The notes under the pieces are model-generated. The model was not told the DNA's origin and did not search any database. It worked only from the letters and a program-made list of their open reading frames with translations. Both the position numbers and the translations under genes were made by a program. Shown piece by piece: positions 57,831 to 64,000 of a DNA stretch of 64,000 nt. The DNA is taken from NCBI GenBank assembly GCA_030528525.1, contig JAUMYT010000001.1:1-64000 (forward strand), written 5' to 3'. This stretch comes from Pasteurellaceae bacterium. GTDB taxonomy: Bacteria; Pseudomonadota; Gammaproteobacteria; Enterobacterales; Pasteurellaceae. How positions within the stretch are numbered: the first letter of the stretch is position 1; every line of letters starts with the position of its first letter.

Positions 57831-59210
57831 ATGGCTAAACATAATAAAAAACAACATTCTGTGGAAACAGAACAAGTCGTTGATGATGTGAATGTGGACA
57901 ACATGGACGTTGTTGAAGCAGAGAGCCTTGCAACAGAATCGCCAGAAGATGCCTTACAAGGGGGAAGATCTTCAGAAAAATCTGCAAAATCGTTGAAAGA
58001 CGATGAGCCGAAGAAAGATGTGGAAACCGTTGAACGAGTGGCAGAGAAGAAATCGGGCAGCACGGCGATTGCTTTATTGGCATTGTTGGTGGCATTAGGT
58101 ATTGGTGGCGTGGGATATTACTGCGGTAAACAAAAAGTTGCTGAAGTGGATCAACAAATTCAGCAATTAACTCAAAACGTAGAGAGCCTGAAATCGCAAG
58201 CCGGTGCGGTTGTGGCTCCAGCTGCTGCCGTTGAAATGCCAACGTTTGAGGCGGAAAAGGCCCAAATCGCCAAATTAGAAAGCGAAGCGAAAAAATCCGT
58301 TGAGCAGTTGGATGTGCTACAACGCCAGCAAGGCGATTATGCCAAACAAGTGGCGGCCCAAATCAACGGATTGCAAGCTCAATTACAACAATTAGGCTCC
58401 GTACCGAAAGCGGATACGACGGTGTTACTGATTTCTGATGCAGATTTCTTATTAACCAATGCGTTGCGTAAAGTGGTTATTGATAATGATTTAGACACGG
58501 CAAAAAGTTTGTTGATCGAAGCGGATAATGCGTTGAGCCAAGTAAATGATCCGCAGATCGCAACAGTGCGTGAAGCGATCAAAGCCGATCTGAATTTGCT
58601 TTCTAGCCTAAACAAAGTGGATCAAAACAATTTAATGCAACGTTTGGCACAGTTAGCCAACTTAGTTGATGATATGCCAATGTTAGATAATGAACAGCTG
58701 GCCGGTATTGAAAATGGGGAAGTCAGTGATTCCCTTGCGGATTGGCAACAAAATATTGAGAAAAGTGCTAATTCTTTCTTGAATCGTTTTATTCGCATTA
58801 GTGATAAGAATAAAGTGCAAGATAAAGCCTTTATTGCCCCAAATCAGGAAATTTATTTGCGTGAAAACATTCGTTTGCGTTTACAAATTGCGATTTTAAC
58901 AGTGCCACGTCAACAAAACGAATTATATAAGCAGTCGTTGGAAGCGGTGAGCACTTGGGTCAGAAGCTATTTCGATGTGCAAAATGAGAATGTCAAAACC
59001 TTCTTAAAAGAAGTGGATGATCTGATTGAGCAATCGATCTACATTGATGCACCAGCGACTCTCCAAAGTTTGAATTTATTAAAACAAAAATTGAATCGCT
59101 TGCCACAAGCCGTTGAAAAAATTCAGTTGGACGTTGATAAAGCGGTCGAGGAGTTGAAAATCGACAAACCTGCTGAGTCAGAACAAGCTCCAGCTGAGCA
59201 AAAACAATAA
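57831..59210 (+). CDS. hemX: HemX family protein
   Basis: The protein is 459 aa. An acidic cytosolic N terminus (about 70 residues) is followed by one membrane helix (AIALLALLVALGIGGVGYY), a coiled coil (QLTQNVESLKSQAGA, EKAQIAKLESEAKKSVEQL) and a C-terminal helical domain (DADFLLTNALRKVV, WVRSYFDVQNENVK). HemX is conserved with hemCD and hemY; it was once annotated as a methyltransferase but has no such motif. A repeat copy encodes ALQGGRSSEKSAKSLK (residues 42-57) in the N-terminal tail. Confidence 0.92.
   Translation: MAKHNKKQHSVETEQVVDDVNVDNMDVVEAESLATESPEDALQGGRSSEKSAKSLKDDEPKKDVETVERVAEKKSGSTAIALLALLVALGIGGVGYYCGKQKVAEVDQQIQQLTQNVESLKSQAGAVVAPAAAVEMPTFEAEKAQIAKLESEAKKSVEQLDVLQRQQGDYAKQVAAQINGLQAQLQQLGSVPKADTTVLLISDADFLLTNALRKVVIDNDLDTAKSLLIEADNALSQVNDPQIATVREAIKADLNLLSSLNKVDQNNLMQRLAQLANLVDDMPMLDNEQLAGIENGEVSDSLADWQQNIEKSANSFLNRFIRISDKNKVQDKAFIAPNQEIYLRENIRLRLQIAILTVPRQQNELYKQSLEAVSTWVRSYFDVQNENVKTFLKEVDDLIEQSIYIDAPATLQSLNLLKQKLNRLPQAVEKIQLDVDKAVEELKIDKPAESEQAPAEQKQ
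57956..57991 (+). repeat. Uptake-signal-like repeat, copy 21 (inside hemX)
   Basis: ACAAGGGGG, AAGATCTTCAG, then AAAAATCTGCAAAATC. It is read as xxA-CAA-GGG in a low-complexity cytosolic tail. Confidence 0.78.
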
Positions 59211-59222
59211 GGAGAAAATAGT

Positions 59223-60470
59223 ATGATTCGAGTTCTCTTTTTAATGTTGTTGGTGCTGGCTGGCTTGATTTTAGGGCCTTATATTGCAGGGCATCAAGGC
59301 TATGTGCGTATTGAAACGGCCAATAAAGTGTTTGAAATGAGCATTGTGATGTTGGTGGTGTTCTTTGCGGTGCTATTGGCGGTGATTTATTTGTTGGAGT
59401 GGGTGGTGACTCGCTTCCTGCGTTTAAGTCGCAACTCTTACCAATGGTTTGGCAACCGTAAACGTATCAAAGCTCAGAAACAAACCCTTGAAGGCTTAAT
59501 GAAAATGACCGAAGGGGATTATTCTAAAGCGGAGAAATTGATTAGTCGCAATGCGAAGCACTCTGATGAGCCAGTATTGAACTTCATCAAAGCCGCAGAA
59601 GCCGCACAGCAAAAAGGCGATGAATTAGCCGCGAATAAATACTTAATTGAGGCAGCAAAATTAGCCGGGCCGAATAGTGTGGCGGTGGAGTTAGCTCGTA
59701 CTCGTTTATTATTACAACAAGGGAAATTACCTGCGGCTCGTAGTGCGGTCGATAGTTTGCTCGTACTTGCCCCACATAATACTGATGCGTTACGTTTGGC
59801 GATTGAGATCTATCAGAAATCGAAAGCCTATAAAGCATTGGATAGCGTGTTAGATCAAATTGGACAACGCAGTTTCCTCTCGGCAGAAGAGTATGAAGCC
59901 CTTGAGCATCAAGTTGATGATGGTCTATTAGATGAAATTATGACCGATCAAGGGCAAGAAGGCTTGCTTAATTGGTGGGAAAATCAACCAAGTCGCCGTC
60001 GCCGTTCAGTGTATGTTCGCACAGGAGTGGTTAAACGCTTGTTGGATAGTGATGACCATCAATCAGCAGCGGAAATTGCCCTTGAAACCATCAAGAAATT
60101 TGAAGACGATCAGTTACAAGGCTTATTTAATGAATTGACTCGTTTACAAGTGGATGAAAATACGAAGTTATTGAAAGTCTTGGCAAAACGCTATACGAAA
60201 GCCGCATCGCATTACAGCGATGATTATGCAAGAGCTTTGGGCTATGTGTATGCGAGAGAGGGCTTGTTTGACAAAGCGAAACCGTATTTTGTGCAGTTAC
60301 TTGACCATCACGAATGCACTGCGAATGATCGCATTATGGCACTTTATGTGGCAGAGCAGATGCACGATGCAGAACTCGTTGCACAAATTCGTCAAGAGAG
60401 CTTAAAAGAAGTGAATATGGATGTGAAAAGTGAACCCGTTTTGGCATTGCCAGAAGGTGTGCAGAAATAA
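59223..60470 (+). CDS. hemY: HemY, TPR-containing membrane protein
   Basis: The protein is 415 aa. Two N-terminal membrane helices (residues 4-20 and 41-61) are followed by LIS-x-GDYSKAEKLI and a run of TPR repeats through about residue 390, ending near VNMDVKSEPVLALPEGVQ. It is a partner of HemX in heme synthesis; the exact role is not known. It is the last gene of the operon and is followed by a strong terminator. Confidence 0.93.
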   Translation: MIRVLFLMLLVLAGLILGPYIAGHQGYVRIETANKVFEMSIVMLVVFFAVLLAVIYLLEWVVTRFLRLSRNSYQWFGNRKRIKAQKQTLEGLMKMTEGDYSKAEKLISRNAKHSDEPVLNFIKAAEAAQQKGDELAANKYLIEAAKLAGPNSVAVELARTRLLLQQGKLPAARSAVDSLLVLAPHNTDALRLAIEIYQKSKAYKALDSVLDQIGQRSFLSAEEYEALEHQVDDGLLDEIMTDQGQEGLLNWWENQPSRRRRSVYVRTGVVKRLLDSDDHQSAAEIALETIKKFEDDQLQGLFNELTRLQVDENTKLLKVLAKRYTKAASHYSDDYARALGYVYAREGLFDKAKPYFVQLLDHHECTANDRIMALYVAEQMHDAELVAQIRQESLKEVNMDVKSEPVLALPEGVQK

Positions 60471-60492
60471 ATTCATCGGTTGATGAATATTG

Positions 60493-60530
60493 AAAATGGC
60501 TTGCGTGGTGATTACGCAAGCCATTTTTTT
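60493..60530 (+). terminator. Terminator of the hemCDXY operon
   Basis: The stem GGCTTGCG / CGCAAGCC with a 9-base loop is followed by ATTTTTTT. The T tract runs directly into a repeat copy. Confidence 0.85.
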
Positions 60531-60562
60531 GCAAAATCTTCAAGTTTCTTACCCCCTTGTGG
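60528..60562 (-). repeat. Uptake-signal-like repeat, copy 22
   Basis: TTTTGCAAAATC, TTCAAG, then TTTCTTACCCCCTTGTGG. The core is complete. It shares its AT-rich end with the hemY terminator. Confidence 0.75.
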
Positions 60563-60572
60563 AGAGGGTAAC

Positions 60573-61604
60573 CTAGTTGATTGACGTAAGCTCGGTCATT
60601 GGCCAGCGAGGTTTGACTTGTACCGCTAAATCGGTATGCTCGCCATTTTTTAGGCGAAGAAAGCCTGCGTAGGCGATCATCGCACCATTATCCGTACAAA
60701 ATGCAGGGCGTGGATAAAACACGTCGCCACCAATTTGTTGCATTAGCTCGGCTAAATCTGCTCGTAGTTGCTTGTTAGCACTAACTCCGCCTGCAATCAC
60801 AAGGCGTTTGTAGCCTGTTTGTTGCAAGGCTCGGCGACATTTAATCATCAAGGTATCAATGACTGCTTGTTGGAAAGCGTGTGCAATATCGCATTTGGTT
60901 TGATGATCAAGATTGCCACTTTCATCTAAATTTGCATTGATCGTGTTTGCAGCAAAGGTTTTCAGCCCTGAAAAGCTGAAATCCAGCCCAGGGCGGTCGG
61001 TCATTGGACGGGGAAATATAAACCGCTCAGGCGTGCCATTTTCAGCAAGTTTAGCTAGTGCGGCTCCACCAGGGTAATCCAAACCGAGCAATTTAGCGGT
61101 TTTATCAAAAGCTTCGCCAGCCGCATCATCAATCGATTCGCCGAGTAGTTCATATTTACCTACGTTTTCTACTTTGACAAGCTGAGTGTGTCCGCCTGAA
61201 ACCAACAATGCCACAAACGGAAATTCAGGTGGGTTGTCTTCCAACATTGGGGCAAGCAAATGCCCTTCCATATGATGCACGCCAAGGGCTGGCACATTCC
61301 ACGCATACGCCAGAGAGCGAGCGATTGTCGCCCCAACGAGTAATGCCCCGACGAGCCCCGGCCCTGCGGTATAAGCAACGCCGTCGATTTGTTCAGGTGT
61401 GAGTTTGGCTTCGTTGAGAGCGGCGTCAATTAATGGCAAGGTTTTGCGGATATGATCACGAGATGCCAATTCTGGCACAACGCCACCGTAGTCGGCGTGC
61501 ATTTCAATTTGGCTGTAAAGTTGATTGGCGATTAACCCTTGGGTTTCATCATAAATTGCGACACCCGTTTCATCGCAGGAGGTTTCGATGCCTAAAATTT
61601 TCAT
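60573..61604 (-). CDS. tsaD: tRNA N6-adenosine threonylcarbamoyltransferase TsaD
   Basis: The protein is 343 aa from the ATG at 61604 ([19 protein letters not shown]). It has the metal-binding [11 protein letters not shown] motif near residue 110, the ASKH-fold ATP region [11 protein letters not shown] and DFSFSGLKT, and [12 protein letters not shown]. It makes t6A37 with TsaB, TsaC and TsaE. It stands alone on the minus strand. The upstream 90 bases hold a repeat copy and its promoter. Confidence 0.97.
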   Translation of the reverse strand: MKILGIETSCDETGVAIYDETQGLIANQLYSQIEMHADYGGVVPELASRDHIRKTLPLIDAALNEAKLTPEQIDGVAYTAGPGLVGALLVGATIARSLAYAWNVPALGVHHMEGHLLAPMLEDNPPEFPFVALLVSGGHTQLVKVENVGKYELLGESIDDAAGEAFDKTAKLLGLDYPGGAALAKLAENGTPERFIFPRPMTDRPGLDFSFSGLKTFAANTINANLDESGNLDHQTKCDIAHAFQQAVIDTLMIKCRRALQQTGYKRLVIAGGVSANKQLRADLAELMQQIGGDVFYPRPAFCTDNGAMIAYAGFLRLKNGEHTDLAVQVKPRWPMTELTSIN

Positions 61605-61659
61605 GAGATGGTTTAGCTCATAACAGAGAAGAACGCTTAATACGTCCAAGAAATGTTGT

Positions 61660-61689
61660 AAAATGCTTAATTTTCTCTCCCCCTTGTAA
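61660..61689 (-). repeat. Uptake-signal-like repeat, copy 23
   Basis: AAAATGCTTAATTTTC, then TCTCCCCCTTGTAA. The core ACAAGGGGG is intact but the AT-rich half is degenerate. Confidence 0.62.
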
Positions 61690-61712
61690 GAGGAAGAGAC
61701 GTTTAGCTAAGG

Positions 61713-62489
61713 TTAGAATTGTGCACCATAGGCTGGTTTTTTGATGTCTGGAAAGCTACGATCTTTATTCTCTTCGATCAGCTTTGCTACGTTTTGGGCA
61801 GAATCGGTGATGCCAATGGCGTTAAATGATTGTTGTAAAAGAGGTAATGCCTCAACGGCCGCTTTCGTTTCTGGATGGAAACGGAGTAGCCCTTCAATAC
61901 GGTTGATAACGGCAACATAGGCCTGGCGTTTCATATAAAATTGAGCAATGCTCAATTCATGCTCTGCTAAACGATTTTTCATATACGTCATCCATTCTTT
62001 CGCTTCTGCAGTATATTGGCTGTGTGGATAATGTTGAGTTAACGTGCGGAAATTACCATAGGCATTACGGACATTATCCACTGCTCGTTTGGCATTATTG
62101 ACTCGGAAGACATCTTGGAGCCAATTATCGGCTAAACGTGCATTGCTCAATCCGGCTAAATAGAAAACATAATCCATTGATGGGCTGTTTGGATAGGCCC
62201 GAGAGAAGCGTTCAGCCACATCAAGTGCTTTATAGTATTCACCTAATTTATATTGTGCGTAAATCATACTCAGTTGAATTTGCTCGCCATACGTACCTTG
62301 AGAATTGACATCCACTGCCTCCAAATGGCGAATTGCATTGTTATAATCCCCTTTTTCAATATAATTCTGCCCTTTGCTATAAAGTTCTTGGGCTGGAATG
62401 CCTTCAAATTCGTTTTTATTAGAGTTAGAACAGCCTGCAATAACTAAGCCTGCTAAAACCATCGATGCTAAAGATGTGAGTTTACGCAT
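61713..62489 (-). CDS. bamD: Outer-membrane assembly lipoprotein BamD
   Basis: The protein is 258 aa from the ATG at 62489 (MRKLTSLASM). The lipobox VIAGC (Cys20) is followed by five TPR-like repeats: IPAQELYSKGQNYIEKGDYN, YDNAIRHLEAVD-type segments and RAYPNSPSMDYVFYLAG. It is an essential part of the BAM complex that inserts beta-barrels. It is divergent from rluD, as in E. coli. Confidence 0.95.
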   Translation of the reverse strand: MRKLTSLASMVLAGLVIAGCSNSNKNEFEGIPAQELYSKGQNYIEKGDYNNAIRHLEAVDVNSQGTYGEQIQLSMIYAQYKLGEYYKALDVAERFSRAYPNSPSMDYVFYLAGLSNARLADNWLQDVFRVNNAKRAVDNVRNAYGNFRTLTQHYPHSQYTAEAKEWMTYMKNRLAEHELSIAQFYMKRQAYVAVINRIEGLLRFHPETKAAVEALPLLQQSFNAIGITDSAQNVAKLIEENKDRSFPDIKKPAYGAQF

Positions 62490-62637
62490 AATGTTTCCTA
62501 TAAAAAGTGTCTGCGACAAAAAGTTAATGTACAATGCACTTGGACTGACTCTTGTTCGCAAAGTTCAGACAAAAAATTCTGTTTATTTTATCGGACATCT
62601 CAACATAATAAAATCATAATTTGGAATTTTACACAGA

Positions 62638-63615
62638 ATGACTCAGCAAATCACTTTACAAGCCGAAATTACTGCCGATTTATTGGGAGCAAGGCTCGAC
62701 CAAGCCTTGGCTCAACTTTTCCCTGATTATTCACGCTCTCGCATTAAAGTGTGGATTGAAAATAATCAAGTGAGCGTGAACGGCACCATTGTGAACAAAG
62801 CCCGTGAAAAAGTCTTCGGGGGCGAACAGGTTGAAATTCAAGCGGAAATGGAAGATGAAGTACGGTTTGAGCCTGAAGATATTCCGCTCAATATTGTTTA
62901 TGAAGATGAGGACATTTTAGTCATCAACAAGCCAATGGATCTGGTCGTACACCCTGGGGCAGGCAACCCAAATGGCACAGTGCTGAATGCGTTATTGCAT
63001 CACTATCCACAAATTGCCGAAGTGCCACGGGCGGGCATTGTCCACCGCTTAGACAAAGACACCACAGGGCTAATGGTGGTGGCAAAAACCGTGCCAGCCC
63101 AAACCCATTTGGTCACTGCCTTGCAAAAACGTCAAATTACCCGTGAATATGAAGCGGTCGCCAGTGGCATTATGACTCAAGGAGGTAAAGTTGATGAGCC
63201 AATGGCTCGCCACCCAACCAAACGCACTGCAATGGCGGTTCATCCAATGGGCAAACCTGCAGTGACGCACTACCGCATTATGGAGCGTTTCCGCAATTAC
63301 ACTCGCCTGCGTTTGCGTCTAGAAACAGGGCGAACCCACCAAATCCGTGTGCATATGGCACACATTGCCCATCCGTTACTTGGCGATCAGCTCTACGGCG
63401 GCAGACCTCGCCCACCGAAAGGGGCGAGCGAAGCATTTTTAGCGGTACTTCGCAACTTCAAACGCCAAGCCCTGCACGCTGCAATGCTTCGCTTAAACCA
63501 CCCAATCACAGGTGAACTAATGGAATGGCACGCCCCGCTACCTGATGATTTTGTGGCATTAATTGATGCGTTGAAAGCGGATTATTTGTTGTATAAAGAC
63601 GAATTGGACTATTAA
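62638..63615 (+). CDS. rluD: 23S rRNA pseudouridine synthase RluD
   Basis: The protein is 325 aa. The N-terminal S4 domain (LGARLDQALAQLFPDYSRSR) is followed by the catalytic domain with HRLDKDTTGLMVVAK carrying the catalytic Asp, and RLETGRTHQIRVHMAHI. It forms pseudouridines 1911, 1915 and 1917 in 23S rRNA. pgeF, which follows rluD in E. coli, is absent; recR lies downstream on the other strand with a repeat between. Confidence 0.96.
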   Translation: MTQQITLQAEITADLLGARLDQALAQLFPDYSRSRIKVWIENNQVSVNGTIVNKAREKVFGGEQVEIQAEMEDEVRFEPEDIPLNIVYEDEDILVINKPMDLVVHPGAGNPNGTVLNALLHHYPQIAEVPRAGIVHRLDKDTTGLMVVAKTVPAQTHLVTALQKRQITREYEAVASGIMTQGGKVDEPMARHPTKRTAMAVHPMGKPAVTHYRIMERFRNYTRLRLRLETGRTHQIRVHMAHIAHPLLGDQLYGGRPRPPKGASEAFLAVLRNFKRQALHAAMLRLNHPITGELMEWHAPLPDDFVALIDALKADYLLYKDELDY

Positions 63616-63636
63616 ACATTACCGAGGAGGCTACCA

Positions 63637-63671
63637 TTTTGCAAAAAGTGGTGCTAACTAACCCCCTTGCT
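63637..63671 (-). repeat. Uptake-signal-like repeat, copy 24
   Basis: TTTTGCAAAAAGT, GGTGC, then TAACTAACCCCCTTGCT. The core is GCAAGGGGG. It lies between the converging rluD and recR. Confidence 0.75.
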
Positions 63672-63688
63672 GGCTAGTTGATTCAGTG

Positions 63689-64000
63689 TTAGAACTGCAC
63701 ATCGCGTCTGCCGATAAAGGAGTGAGAAAGCGTGGTGCCGTCAATGTTTTCCAATTCGCTGCCCACAGGAATGCCGTGGGCAATGCGAGTGACTTTGATA
63801 TTGTGAACCAAGCACATTTCGGCAATGTAGTTGGCGGTGGCTTCGCCTTCAATGGTTGGATTGGTGGCAAGGATCACTTCGTGGAAAGACTCTTGTTCTA
63901 AACGTTGTTGCAATAAATCCAAGCCAATTTCACGTGGGCCAATGCCGTCCAGTGGCGAAAGATGCCCCATCAGCACAAAATATCGCCCTGAAAATTGCCC
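63689..64000 (-). CDS. recR: Recombination mediator RecR (partial)
   Basis: The last 103 residues plus stop are in the window; the gene continues beyond the right edge. The frame at the edge reads [20 protein letters not shown]. The Toprim domain ([20 protein letters not shown]) and [25 protein letters not shown] are RecR signatures. RecR with RecO loads RecA on gapped DNA. Confidence 0.96.
   Translation of the reverse strand, partial: GQFSGRYFVLMGHLSPLDGIGPREIGLDLLQQRLEQESFHEVILATNPTIEGEATANYIAEMCLVHNIKVTRIAHGIPVGSELENIDGTTLSHSFIGRRDVQF

Overview
The window is ordinary-looking chromosome of a member of the Pasteurellaceae, most likely from the Mannheimia/Actinobacillus side of the family. 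This rests on gene content and order (bolA-yajG, rsmE-yqgE-yqgF, yajC-secDF, dksA-pcnB-folK, holD-rimI, pth-ychF, mreBCD, pntAB, hemCDXY, bamD/rluD), on moderate-to-low GC, and on a dispersed element that looks like a dialect of the family's DNA uptake signal. I cannot name the species from sequence alone. There is no prophage, CRISPR array or large island. The accessory material is a dead IS3-family remnant, a HipA/HTH pair and small repeats.

Layout. 1-3300: end of putA, a tRNA-Ser(GGA), divergent bolA and yajG, then rsmE-yqgE-ruvX. 3300-7250: ytfJ divergent from yajC-secD-secF. 7250-7760: IS remnant. 7760-12000 (minus): aspA, two OB-fold stress proteins, and purM-purN behind a PurR box. 12190-14740: dksA, pcnB (apparent AUU start) and folK. 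14800-19530 (minus): mnmE, argG and two LPS-type glycosyltransferases. 19650-24800: yhbY, pgpB, nagK, gloB, csdA, pfkA. 24890-28880 (minus): srmB, HipA/HTH pair, rimI, holD. 28960-32050: small membrane protein, rsmC, pth, ychF. 32100-39180 (minus): thiI, an outer-membrane efflux protein, rarA, mreD, mreC, mreB. 39400-42955: pntA, pntB, a uracil-DNA-glycosylase-fold protein. 43025-48790: rph, yicC, birA, murB, oxyR, fabR, a thioredoxin-like protein. 48890-54170 (minus): metN-metI followed by four tandem metQ-like genes behind MetJ boxes. 54290-55940 (minus): a Na+/alanine-glycine symporter behind a tandem glycine riboswitch. 56120-60470: hemC-hemD-hemX-hemY. 60570-64000: tsaD, bamD, rluD and the end of recR.

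The main non-genic signal is a ~35-bp element, present in about 24 copies (roughly one per 2.7 kb, both orientations). It has a core ACAAGGGGG or ACAAGGGGT, a GAGA-like middle, and an AT-rich TTTTTGCAAAA tail. Its architecture matches the known Pasteurellaceae uptake signal sequences (cores AAGTGCGGT and ACAAGCGGT), but the core is different, while the classical ACAAGCGGT is rare here. I read it as a variant uptake-signal dialect. Eight copies lie inside genes (folK, pgpB, csdA, holD, rsmC, pntA, murB, hemX), usually in linkers or variable segments. One lies between the glycine riboswitch aptamers and its terminator-like hairpin.

A second dispersed family has a GTAG head followed by a palindrome, often as inverted pairs (REP/REPIN type). 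These sit between operon genes, notably between purM and purN and between the metQ copies. Other points of interest are an AUU start codon for pcnB, loss of two zinc-binding cysteines in NagK, a metQ copy with a non-lipoprotein signal peptide, and a HipA-like kinase gene placed before its HTH partner. All counts were made by eye.
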